Translations under genes and position numbers: made by a program | From: Adhaeribacter aquaticus DSM 16391 | GTDB taxonomy: Bacteria > Bacteroidota > Bacteroidia > Cytophagales > Hymenobacteraceae | Direction of reading: 5' to 3' | Length of the DNA stretch: 64,000 nucleotides | Assembly (NCBI RefSeq): GCF_000473365.1 | Contig: NZ_KI421517.1 | Coordinates: 703,363-767,362, forward strand | Shown: one piece after another, positions 35,534 through 43,228 of the stretch | How the letters are laid out: each line of letters begins with the position of its first letter | Position numbering within the stretch: the first letter of the stretch is position 1 | Notes under the pieces: generated by a model | Databases searched by the model: none | Told to the model about the DNA's origin: nothing | The model's input: the letters and a program-made list of their open reading frames with translations, nothing else

Positions 35534-36193
35534 ATGAAAAAAATTGTTTTTGTTGCTTTTCTAACGCTGCTTACTAATTCTGTTTTTGCTCAATGGGAAA
35601 TTGGTTTACGCATTTCGCCTTCCATGGCAACCAACCGGGTAACAGCTCCCTCCGCTTTTCAGTTTAAAGGGCTTAATGCTAAAACACATTTAGGCGGCGG
35701 CATTATAGCTGATTACTTTTTCCAAAGAAATTATGCCTTTAGTACCGGATTTATTTATAATGGAACCGGAGCTGGAGTTGCGTACAAGGATGCGCAAAAT
35801 CAAATAAGAGCCGACGAGTTCCGGCTCCAGTACCTGGAAATTCCGCTTACCATTAAATTATTTACAAATGAAATAGCTCCGGAAACCAAGCTGTTTTTTC
35901 AAGTAGGAGGCTCTTTAAATCCTATTGTAGCAGCAAAGGTTAACAATCAAAAGCTAAACCCGGACAATGATTCCAAATATATCCGGCACTTTAACTTTAT
36001 GGATCTGAATGCTATTTTTGGATTAGGAATAGAAAGACAAGTAGGCGAAAGCACCAAAATATTTAGTGGATTATCTTACCATCGGGGCCTGACCAATATT
36101 GACAATTATTATAAAAAACGCGGCCAGTTAAACAACAGAAACATTTCTATTAAGGCAGATTATGTAGCCTTAGATTTAGGAATTAGATTTTAA
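35534..36193 (+). CDS. PorT-like outer-membrane beta-barrel protein
   Basis: This 219-aa protein has a signal peptide (ending VFAQW) and amphipathic strands typical of eight-stranded barrels: EIGLRISPSMATNRV, HLGGGIIADYFFQRNYAFSTGFIYN, RLQYLEIPLTIKLF, and an aromatic C-terminal strand YVALDLGIRF. The LQYLEIPL motif is shared with the PorT family. The F. johnsoniae and P. gingivalis PorT proteins belong to T9SS, but many barrels share the fold, so that role is not assigned. It is divergent from gldB. Confidence 0.85.
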   Translation: MKKIVFVAFLTLLTNSVFAQWEIGLRISPSMATNRVTAPSAFQFKGLNAKTHLGGGIIADYFFQRNYAFSTGFIYNGTGAGVAYKDAQNQIRADEFRLQYLEIPLTIKLFTNEIAPETKLFFQVGGSLNPIVAAKVNNQKLNPDNDSKYIRHFNFMDLNAIFGLGIERQVGESTKIFSGLSYHRGLTNIDNYYKKRGQLNNRNISIKADYVALDLGIRF

Positions 36194-36202
36194 GGTGCAG
36201 TT

Positions 36203-36252
36203 ATAAAAGCAGAAAGCCCCAAAAGATATCTTTTGGGGCTTTCTGCTTTTAT
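36203..36252. terminator. bidirectional terminator, 50-base perfect palindrome
   Basis: The two 25-base arms at 36203-36227 and 36228-36252 are perfect reverse complements that meet at GATATC. The palindrome lies between the convergent barrel gene and the RNase G gene, so it should stop both. Confidence 0.9.
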
Positions 36253-36263
36253 TATGGGTTAGA

Positions 36264-37874
36264 TTATTCTGTCTCAGATTCTACAAATTTCTCCTGGACG
36301 GAATTTTGTTCTACAACACTGGCATGAAGTTCTATTTCTTCACCATTCTCGTCAACTACTCTAAAATCAGTAATTCCCAAGGAGGTGTCCTGTACAAACT
36401 TGATCCACTTATAATATTTAAAAAACAGCTGCCACTGTTTGGACATAAACCCTTTGGTATAATAAGAATATACAAATGGATGCACAAACAGCGAAATATT
36501 CTTCTGATTCTGAATAGTCAGTAAATCATCAATAATGTGCTCAATCTGGTCGGTCACCAGAATACTAGCCGTAATTTTGCCAGTTCCGCCGCAAGTAGGG
36601 CAAACTTCCCCGGTTGAAATATTTTGTTCAGGCCTTACCCGCTGACGGGTAATTTGCATTAACCCGAATTTAGAGATAGGAAGTACGGTATATTTAGACC
36701 GATCCTTCTTCATTTCTTCTTTTACCACTTCATATACCTTCTGCCGGTTTTCCGCAGATTTCATATCGATGAAGTCGACAACAATAATTCCGCCTAAATC
36801 GCGCAAGCGCAATTGGCGGGCCACCTCGCGGGCGGCAGTTAAATTCACATGTAAGGCTGTTCCTTCCTGATCCGTTTCTGAGTTGGATTTGTTACCGCTG
36901 TTAACATCTATAACATGCAGAGCCTCCGTATGCTCAATAATCAGGTATCCGCCGCCTGGTATACTAACTGTTTTGCCGAAAAGCGATTTTAACTGCTTTT
37001 CAATGCCGTAGTGTTCAAAGGTCTTTACTTTGCCCGTATAATGCTTCAAAATATTAGCTTTATCCGGGGCAATTTTTTCTATGTAAGTTCTGATTTCATC
37101 GTGCATCTGGGTATTATCCACCACAATGTTATCAAAGCTTTCATTTAAAATATCTCTCAGAATGGATGACGAACGTCCAAGCTCACCGATTATTTTATCA
37201 CGATCTTTCGCAGTTTTTAGCACATTTACACCTTGTTCCCAGGTGCTTACCATACTGCGCATATCTCTATCGAGTTCCGCCACATCCTTTCCTTCGGCTA
37301 CTGTCCGGATAATAACCCCGAAATTTTCGGGTTTAATGGACATAATAAGCCTTTTAAGGCGTTGACGCTCCTCTTTGCTCACAATCTTCTTCGAAACACT
37401 TACCGTGTTTGAGAAAGGCACCAATACCAGGTAACGGCCCGCCAGTGATAACTCACAAGACAAACGGGGTCCCTTAGTAGAGATAGGTTCCTTTACGATC
37501 TGAACCAGCACTTGCTGGCCCTTTTTGAGCACATCGCCCATTTTACCCAGTTTATCTATTTCGGGTTCAAACTTAAAACCATTAAGTTTGGACGTAATAT
37601 TTTTCTGGGTTTGAGCTAGTTTAACAAATTTATTAAGTGACTTAATATGGCCACCTAAATCGTGATAATGTAAAAACGCGTCTTTCTGATAACCAATATC
37701 AATAAAGGCGGCGTTTAAGCCCGGCATAACTTTTTTAACTGTACCCAGAAATATATCTCCTACGGTATAGTTCGTATCATTTCTTTCAAAATGATATTCG
37801 ACTAAACGTTTGTCCTGTAACAGGGCAATCCGTTCTCCATCTTGAGTAGAATTGATAATTAATTCGTTACTCAA
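36264..37874 (-). CDS. rng: ribonuclease G/E family endoribonuclease
   Basis: This 536-aa protein contains an S1 RNA-binding domain (about 35-130: GDIFLGTVKKVMPGLNAAFIDIGYQKDAFLH) and the RNase E/G catalytic core with Mg-binding Asp residues in LHVIDVNSGN and IVVDFIDMKS. The Zn-link-like CPTCGGTG motif follows. It cleaves AU-rich single-stranded RNA and helps mature rRNA. The start appears to be TTG at 37874: no ATG lies nearby, and MSNELIINSTQDGERIALL is a usual N-terminus for the family. It is the last gene of a minus-strand run with HU, the TPR protein and the mini-protein. Confidence 0.93.
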   Translation of the reverse strand: MSNELIINSTQDGERIALLQDKRLVEYHFERNDTNYTVGDIFLGTVKKVMPGLNAAFIDIGYQKDAFLHYHDLGGHIKSLNKFVKLAQTQKNITSKLNGFKFEPEIDKLGKMGDVLKKGQQVLVQIVKEPISTKGPRLSCELSLAGRYLVLVPFSNTVSVSKKIVSKEERQRLKRLIMSIKPENFGVIIRTVAEGKDVAELDRDMRSMVSTWEQGVNVLKTAKDRDKIIGELGRSSSILRDILNESFDNIVVDNTQMHDEIRTYIEKIAPDKANILKHYTGKVKTFEHYGIEKQLKSLFGKTVSIPGGGYLIIEHTEALHVIDVNSGNKSNSETDQEGTALHVNLTAAREVARQLRLRDLGGIIVVDFIDMKSAENRQKVYEVVKEEMKKDRSKYTVLPISKFGLMQITRQRVRPEQNISTGEVCPTCGGTGKITASILVTDQIEHIIDDLLTIQNQKNISLFVHPFVYSYYTKGFMSKQWQLFFKYYKWIKFVQDTSLGITDFRVVDENGEEIELHASVVEQNSVQEKFVESETE

Positions 37875-37907
37875 TGTCGTTATGTTTTATATGAAAGAAA
37901 ATACCAA

Positions 37908-37937
37908 AACCCACGCTTGCCTTTGGCAACGTGGGTT
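37908..37937 (-). terminator. hairpin between mini-protein gene and rng
   Basis: Arms AACCCACG...TTGCC and GGCAA...CGTGGGTT pair with one bulged base and a 3-base loop. It lies 19 bases after the 29-aa gene and 33 bases before rng, with no strong T run. It may be a weak terminator or an RNA processing site. Confidence 0.6.
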
Positions 37938-37956
37938 ATTAAGAAGTTAGGCTAAA

Positions 37957-38046
37957 CTACTTCTTCTTATGTCTGTTTTTTCTAAGACGTTTCTTTCTTT
38001 TGTGGGTAGAGATCTTATGTCTCTTTCTTTTTTTTCCGCAAGGCAT
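37957..38046 (-). CDS. 29-aa AURKAIP1/COX24-domain protein, probably ribosomal
   Basis: The sequence is MPCGKKRKRHKISTHKRKKR followed by LRKNRHKKK, with 20 Lys/Arg/His of 29 residues. It matches the AURKAIP1/COX24 domain, whose mitochondrial version (mS38) is a small-subunit ribosomal protein that penetrates the decoding region. In Bacteroidota a tiny protein of this kind is commonly annotated. Incorporation into the ribosome is inferred from family and charge. It lies between the TPR gene and rng, on the same strand, and is easily missed by gene finders. Confidence 0.88.
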   Translation of the reverse strand: MPCGKKRKRHKISTHKRKKRLRKNRHKKK

Positions 38047-38113
38047 GACTTAAATTCTTTAACGTTTTAACTAATTTATTTTTCTTATTAAATGGCCAGA
38101 AAGGCCAATGGCT

Positions 38114-39028
38114 TTATTTTAATTTGGCTAATTCGGTATCAATGGAAGCTTGAAATCCCGGATCAGCATCTAATTTCTTAGCATTTAAAAACACCCGGCG
38201 CGCCTCTTCTTTTTTACCAACCTGCGCCAACGATACAGCTAAATAAAAGTTTCCTTGGACGTGCTTCGGATTAACCTCCACCAAATGCTCAAATCTTTCA
38301 ACAGCCTTATCATACTGACCGGATTGAATAGACAAAATTCCCAAGTTGAACACTGCCTTCTCGTTATTCGGATCTGCTGCCAGTACCTCCCGTAATAAAC
38401 CAATTCCTTGCATAGGAGCTTCACCTAAAGCTATATAAGTCATAGCCATATTGGTTTTAGCATCTAAATTAGAAGGATTGTTTTTTAGGACTTTTTCGTA
38501 CAGACTGCGAGCCTTCACCCCTAAGGATTTTGCCCGGTCTTCGGTAGCAGAAAAGCTAAATGCTTCAAAATATTGATCAGCCGCTTTCTGGAAAATTTTC
38601 TCACCCGGACGGGCAGCAGCCACTACTTCATAGTAATATCCAGCACTATCGTATTTAGAAGCTGCCGCATATTTTCCGGCTAACTCATTTGCCAGACTGA
38701 GTTTAGTAGTAGCATTATTCTCTTGCTCGTATTTTTTCCGGAGGGTGTTTAGCTCACTTAGCTGTTCAGGAGTAACGGTGGCATGGGCCGCAGCAGCTTC
38801 ATCTTCGCCTTCATGCACATGACCGGCCTCGCCGTGGCCTTTATCTCCGCCCGCTGCTACATCACGGTTAGCGGTAGCAGCGGTTCCGGAGAGTGAGTTC
38901 TTCTTATCTTTGTTGATAATTATTTTAGGTAAAGAAAACAACACCCCCACTAATGCCAGGGCGGCTACAACTACAAATATTTGGAATCTAATAGTTTTCA
39001 GATGCTTACAGAAATAATTATCACACAA
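38114..39028 (-). CDS. membrane-anchored TPR protein
   Basis: This 304-aa protein has a single N-terminal membrane helix (FQIFVVVAALALVGVLFSL, about 16-34). A Gly/Ala/His-rich low-complexity linker (AGGDKGHGEAGHVHEGEDEAAAAHA) follows, then about four to five TPR units from residue 120 to the end, such as NPSNLDAKTNMAMTYIALGE and HVQGNFYLAVSLAQVGKKEEARRVF. The frame opens at TTG 39028. No ATG lies upstream of the helix. It is probably a periplasm-facing scaffold. It is co-transcribed with HU (28-base gap), an order I recall as common in Bacteroidota. Confidence 0.85.
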   Translation of the reverse strand: MCDNYFCKHLKTIRFQIFVVVAALALVGVLFSLPKIIINKDKKNSLSGTAATANRDVAAGGDKGHGEAGHVHEGEDEAAAAHATVTPEQLSELNTLRKKYEQENNATTKLSLANELAGKYAAASKYDSAGYYYEVVAAARPGEKIFQKAADQYFEAFSFSATEDRAKSLGVKARSLYEKVLKNNPSNLDAKTNMAMTYIALGEAPMQGIGLLREVLAADPNNEKAVFNLGILSIQSGQYDKAVERFEHLVEVNPKHVQGNFYLAVSLAQVGKKEEARRVFLNAKKLDADPGFQASIDTELAKLK

Positions 39029-39056
39029 TACTTTAGCTTACAAAGCTACTAAAAAA

Positions 39057-39362
39057 TTAAGAAACAACTTCAGATTTAACTTTTTTGCTGTTTTTAATTT
39101 TGCTTACGAAAGATTTAGATGGCTTAAAACTTGGAACGTAATGCTCGTCTATAATAATAGATGTATTTTTAGAAATATTACGGGCTACTTTTTTAGCACG
39201 TTTCTTATTTATAAAACTTCCGAATCCTCTTACATAAATGTTATTTCCATTTGCCATAGAATCCTTTACCACTTTGAAAAAGGCTTCCACTGTAGCCTGC
39301 ACATCAGCTTTTTCGATCCCTGTCTTGTCGGCAATCTCTGATATTACTTCTGCTTTAGTCAC
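39057..39362 (-). CDS. HU/IHF-family DNA-binding protein
   Basis: This 101-aa protein starts at GTG. It has the HU fold: helices MTKAEVISEIADKTGIEKADVQATVEAFF and the beta arm IYVRGFGSFINKKRAKKVARN. A Lys/Ser-rich C-terminal tail is about 10 residues longer than in classical HU. It is a nucleoid-associated protein that bends DNA. A near-perfect -7 box lies upstream at 39450-39457. It is divergent from mutY, as in many Bacteroidota. Confidence 0.92.
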   Translation of the reverse strand: MTKAEVISEIADKTGIEKADVQATVEAFFKVVKDSMANGNNIYVRGFGSFINKKRAKKVARNISKNTSIIIDEHYVPSFKPSKSFVSKIKNSKKVKSEVVS

Positions 39363-39449
39363 TTGATGTAATGTGTTATATAGGTGAATAAAATTTTAAA
39401 TTTCCCGTTACCACTACTAACAATCTGTTAGTTAATCTGAAACGGGGCA

Positions 39450-39457
39450 CAAAGGTA
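39450..39457 (-). promoter_or_regulatory. -7 box for the HU operon
   Basis: On the minus strand TACCTTTG fits the Bacteroidota -7 consensus TAnnTTTG. The mRNA leader would be about 80 bases and contains a 7-bp hairpin (39416-39432). The -33 element is not obvious. Confidence 0.5.
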
Positions 39458-39555
39458 ACTTCATTTTTGAAGAACTAAAACTATTTATCTAAAAAAAATC
39501 TATTAACCTGTTCATTTGTTATAAGTTTGGGTTTTTATACTTTTCAAATATTGTG

Positions 39556-40632
39556 ATGTCTGCTCCTGATCCCCACTTTTTTGCCCGTACCTTAATTAAC
39601 TGGTACCACCAGCACAAACGCTCCTTGCCCTGGCGCGAAACTACAGATCCTTATGCCATCTGGTTATCGGAGGTAATATTACAGCAAACCCGTGTAAACC
39701 AGGGTCTCCCCTACTTTTTAGATTTTATTAATACGTATCCTACCGTCCAGGATTTAGCCAATGCTCCTGAGGATGAAATACTCCGCCACTGGCAGGGCTT
39801 AGGTTATTACTCGCGGGCCCGGAACATGCACCACACCGCCCAAACTATTGTAAATAAATTACATGGTATTTTCCCTAAAACGTACCAGGAGCTAATTAAA
39901 TTGCGCGGCATTGGCCCGTATACAGCAGCAGCCATTGCTTCTTTTGCTAATAAAGAAAAAGTAGCCGTGGTAGATGGCAACGTTTTCAGGGTGCTGGCCC
40001 GGGTTTTTGGCCTCGCCGAAAACATTGCATCCCCTGCCGGAAAAAAAGCATTTCAACTATTAGCCGACTCGCTTATTTCGGAAACGGAACCAGACACATA
40101 CAACCAGGCCATTATGGAATTTGGAGCTATACAATGCACCCCTACTATGCCCGATTGTTTATTTTGCCCTTTACAGCAAGAATGCTTTGCATTTTTAAAT
40201 GGCATGGTGCAGGCGCTACCCCATAAAAGTAAAGCCAAGGCCAGCCGGGAAAGATTTTTTCATTACCTCGTACTGCAATACCAGGATCAGTTTTATTTGC
40301 GCAAAAGAATACAGAGCGATATCTGGCAAGGGCTATATGATTTTTATTTACATGAAACAGATGCGTTAGAAATCCCCGTAAACTTACTGAAGGAGCAGTT
40401 CCTTTTACTTAAATCAGACCAGATATCAAGTATCAAAAACACTTCAGGCGTATATAAACACGTCCTGAGCCATCAGAAAATATATAGTAAATTTTACCTG
40501 TTTGAACTTCAATCTCGTTTAAGTGAAGAAACCTTGCAAAGCACCGGATTAAGCCTTTTTTCTTTGGCAGAAATAGAGGCTTTACCTAAGGCAGTAATGA
40601 TAGATAAATATTTGAAAGACGCTATTTTTTAG
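39556..40632 (+). CDS. mutY: A/G-specific adenine glycosylase
   Basis: This 358-aa enzyme removes adenine mispaired with 8-oxoguanine. The catalytic Glu lies in [11 protein letters not shown]. The helix-hairpin-helix motif is [15 protein letters not shown], with the Asp in [15 protein letters not shown]. The [4Fe-4S] cluster loop C-x6-C-x2-C-x5-C ([17 protein letters not shown]) is intact. A C-terminal NUDIX-like domain follows and ends with the recognition segment [18 protein letters not shown] chose ATG 39556 over the GTG one codon earlier. It begins the mutY-ssb-gldE-gldD run. Confidence 0.95.
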   Translation: MSAPDPHFFARTLINWYHQHKRSLPWRETTDPYAIWLSEVILQQTRVNQGLPYFLDFINTYPTVQDLANAPEDEILRHWQGLGYYSRARNMHHTAQTIVNKLHGIFPKTYQELIKLRGIGPYTAAAIASFANKEKVAVVDGNVFRVLARVFGLAENIASPAGKKAFQLLADSLISETEPDTYNQAIMEFGAIQCTPTMPDCLFCPLQQECFAFLNGMVQALPHKSKAKASRERFFHYLVLQYQDQFYLRKRIQSDIWQGLYDFYLHETDALEIPVNLLKEQFLLLKSDQISSIKNTSGVYKHVLSHQKIYSKFYLFELQSRLSEETLQSTGLSLFSLAEIEALPKAVMIDKYLKDAIF

Positions 40633-40684
40633 TTATATTTACATTACAATTTACATAAATTGTTTACTTAAAACTATAAAACGA

Positions 40685-41146
40685 ATGGCTAGCATAAACA
40701 GAGTAATTCTAGTTGGCAACTTAGGAAAAGACCCCGAAATCCGGCACACTGAAGGTGGTGTAGCGGTAGCTCGCTTTCCCATTGCCACTTCCGAAAGCTT
40801 TAAAGATAAAAATGGCAATAGACAGGAAAGAACAGAATGGCACAATGTTGTAGCCTGGCGCGGATTGGCAGAAGTAGCCGAAAAATATTTAAAGAAAGGC
40901 CAGTCTGTATACATCGAAGGTAAAATACGTTCTAATAATTATCAGGACAAGGACGGTGTACAGCGTTATAGCATAGAAATTGTGGCTGATAACATGACTA
41001 TGCTGGGTAGTGGCCGGGGTGGCGAGAACGGTTCTCAAAACGGGAACACAGAAACCGGAGCGAATTATGGAACTGCCGGAAATACCGCTAAGCCCGAAAT
41101 GAGCAATTCTTCTTTTGATTCTGAACCGGACGATTTACCCTTTTAA
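40685..41146 (+). CDS. ssb: single-stranded DNA-binding protein
   Basis: This 153-aa protein has an OB fold (1 to about 105: [49 protein letters not shown]). A Gly/Asn-rich disordered linker follows, and the acidic SSB tip DDLPF binds partner proteins. It protects single-stranded DNA in replication and repair. It lies between mutY and gldE, as in F. johnsoniae and relatives. Confidence 0.96.
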   Translation: MASINRVILVGNLGKDPEIRHTEGGVAVARFPIATSESFKDKNGNRQERTEWHNVVAWRGLAEVAEKYLKKGQSVYIEGKIRSNNYQDKDGVQRYSIEIVADNMTMLGSGRGGENGSQNGNTETGANYGTAGNTAKPEMSNSSFDSEPDDLPF

Positions 41147-41172
41147 TTTATTGTTGAACTAAATTATTTATT

Positions 41173-42537
41173 TTGGAAAATATAGATGCTGGGGACCCTC
41201 CGAGTTATTACTCCCAATTGGTTTCTGCTTTTATTACACCTGTAACCCTAGATCTGGGTCTTTCTTTATTAGGAATAACTTTATTATTGCTTCTCTCGGC
41301 ATTAATTTCTAATGCCGAGGCAGCATTTTTCTCTTTGTCGGATGCGGAATTAGAACAATGCCGGCAAAAGCCTCAACGCGCCTACCAGCAAATCTGGCAA
41401 TTACTACAAAATCCAAAGCGCCTATTAACCACTTTGTTGGTACTGGATAACTTTATCAATGTAGGACTAGTCATGATTGCCATTAACGTTGCCATTCGGA
41501 TATCGGGGGGCAGCACCTTAAATTTAGTTACTATTGTAATTTTAGCCTTGTTGCTTACAATTGCCGTCGCTTTTTTTGGAGAGGTATTCCCAAAAGTGCG
41601 GGCAACTCAAAACAGGCTGGCTTCGGCCCTGCGCATGGCAGGCGTTATTCAGGTTGCCCATATGTTGTTAGCCCCAATGGTAAGCTTTTTATTAGGCTTA
41701 AGTAATCTAATAGAACGCAGGGTACGGAATAAGCCAGGTACAGTAGTCTTACATGAATTGCAAAATGCCATAGATGCCTCCATTCCGGCAAATAGCAGTG
41801 CCGAGGAAAAAGAAATATTAAAAGGCATTGTTAACTTTAGCTCTATTACGGTAAAGCAAATAATGCGGTCGCGGGTAGATGTTATTGCTTTTAATGCAGA
41901 AATTACTTTTGCTGAATTACTGCCACTCATTAGCCAGGAAGGCTATTCCCGGGTACCAGTGTATACCGATACCATTGATAAAATAGAAGGCATTTTATAT
42001 ATAAAAGATTTGCTGCCTTACTTAGATGAGGCCCCTGATTTTGCCTGGCAAAAATTATTGCGCCCACCTTATTTTGTACCAGAAAGTAAAAAAATAGATG
42101 ATTTACTTCGGGAGTTTCAGGAAAAGCATGTGCATATGGCTATTGTGGTAGATGAATATGGTGGCACTGCCGGACTTCTCACCTTTGAAGACATAATAGA
42201 AGAGATTGTAGGTGAGATAAATGATGAATTTGACGAGGAAGAAGAAATAGAATATTCGCAACTTGACGAAAATACCTATATTTTTGAAGGACATACTGCC
42301 TTAAATGATTTTTGTAAGGTGATTGGTATGCCTGCCGAAACCCTGGAAGCAGTTCGCAAAAACAATGAATCGGTTGGTGGATTAATGCTGGAGCTCTTTT
42401 CAAAGATTCCGCAGGAAGGTGAAGAAATAGAATTGGATTCGTATCGTTTTATAATAGATGCGGCCGATAACAAAAGAGTAAAACGCGTAAAAGTATATGT
42501 GGGTGAAAGCACAGGAAATATTCAGACCAGTAGCTAG
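41173..42537 (+). CDS. gldE: gliding motility-associated protein GldE
   Basis: This 454-aa protein starts at TTG. It has a DUF21-type membrane domain (helices from about 30 to 180, with SALISNAEAAFFSLSDAEL). A CBS pair follows (about 215-330: IMRSRVDVIAFNAEI, YSRVPVYTDTIDKIEGILYIKDLL, HMAIVVDEYGGTAGLLTFEDIIEEIVGEI), then a C-terminal CorC/HlyC domain. It belongs to the CorC/HlyC superfamily and is called GldE when next to gldD. The last 41 bases overlap the start of gldD. Confidence 0.92.
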   Translation: MENIDAGDPPSYYSQLVSAFITPVTLDLGLSLLGITLLLLLSALISNAEAAFFSLSDAELEQCRQKPQRAYQQIWQLLQNPKRLLTTLLVLDNFINVGLVMIAINVAIRISGGSTLNLVTIVILALLLTIAVAFFGEVFPKVRATQNRLASALRMAGVIQVAHMLLAPMVSFLLGLSNLIERRVRNKPGTVVLHELQNAIDASIPANSSAEEKEILKGIVNFSSITVKQIMRSRVDVIAFNAEITFAELLPLISQEGYSRVPVYTDTIDKIEGILYIKDLLPYLDEAPDFAWQKLLRPPYFVPESKKIDDLLREFQEKHVHMAIVVDEYGGTAGLLTFEDIIEEIVGEINDEFDEEEEIEYSQLDENTYIFEGHTALNDFCKVIGMPAETLEAVRKNNESVGGLMLELFSKIPQEGEEIELDSYRFIIDAADNKRVKRVKVYVGESTGNIQTSS

Positions 42538-43123
42538 TTATTTTTTTTTAATCCTAATTGGCGGGCTGTTGCTGATTTCATGCCGCAATGAGGAATTTAG
42601 TCCCAAACCCAAAGGCTATAACCGAATTGATTTACCAAGTCCCAAATATCAACTTCTTAAAGGCAATTATCCTTATTCTTTTGAATATTCTATCTACAGT
42701 AAAATATTAAGAGATTCTTCCCGCACGGCTATGCCTTACTGGATTAATGTTTATTATCCGAAATATCAGGCAAATGTTCAATTAACCTACCGCACCATAA
42801 ACAATAATAAAAAGGTATTAAACAGCCTGCTGGAAGATGCACGGAAGCTTACTATTAAGCATCAGATTAAAGCCGAAGCCATTGAGGAAGGATTAATTCA
42901 AACACCAAACGGTATGAAAATTAGTGTGGCCGAATTATCAGGACAAGTACCTACACAGTTTCAGTTTTATGTAACTGATAGCACCAAACATTTCTTTCGG
43001 GGAGCTCTCTATTTTCGCACGGCTACTGCCAACGATTCCCTGGCACCAGTTATTAATTATATTAAAAAAGATATTGTTCATATGCTGAATACCTTGAAAT
43101 GGCGGCATATATCTGGCAAGTAA
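42497..43123 (+). CDS. gldD: gliding motility lipoprotein GldD
   Basis: This 208-aa lipoprotein has a long N-terminal region with lipobox LLISC (Cys29). Matching GldD features are FSPKPKGYNRIDLP and YPYSFEYS at the start of the mature part, then MPYWINVYYPKYQANVQLTY, and GALYFRTATANDSLAPVI near the end. In F. johnsoniae, GldD is required for gliding and works with the GldE and T9SS machinery. The gene overlaps gldE by 41 bases, which suggests translational coupling. Confidence 0.92.
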   Translation: MWVKAQEIFRPVASYFFLILIGGLLLISCRNEEFSPKPKGYNRIDLPSPKYQLLKGNYPYSFEYSIYSKILRDSSRTAMPYWINVYYPKYQANVQLTYRTINNNKKVLNSLLEDARKLTIKHQIKAEAIEEGLIQTPNGMKISVAELSGQVPTQFQFYVTDSTKHFFRGALYFRTATANDSLAPVINYIKKDIVHMLNTLKWRHISGK

Positions 43124-43228
43124 TTTAAACCAGCTATAATTGTGCCAGAGCTTTAGTTTAAACTCTTTAAAGATCATACTTTTCTTCCTCAACTTACTTT
43201 TAAGCTTTAATTCTATTCTTAATTATAC

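Noticed and set aside
36306-36524. Plus-strand frames opposite rng and other long genes
   Set aside because: They are antisense shadows of strongly conserved genes.
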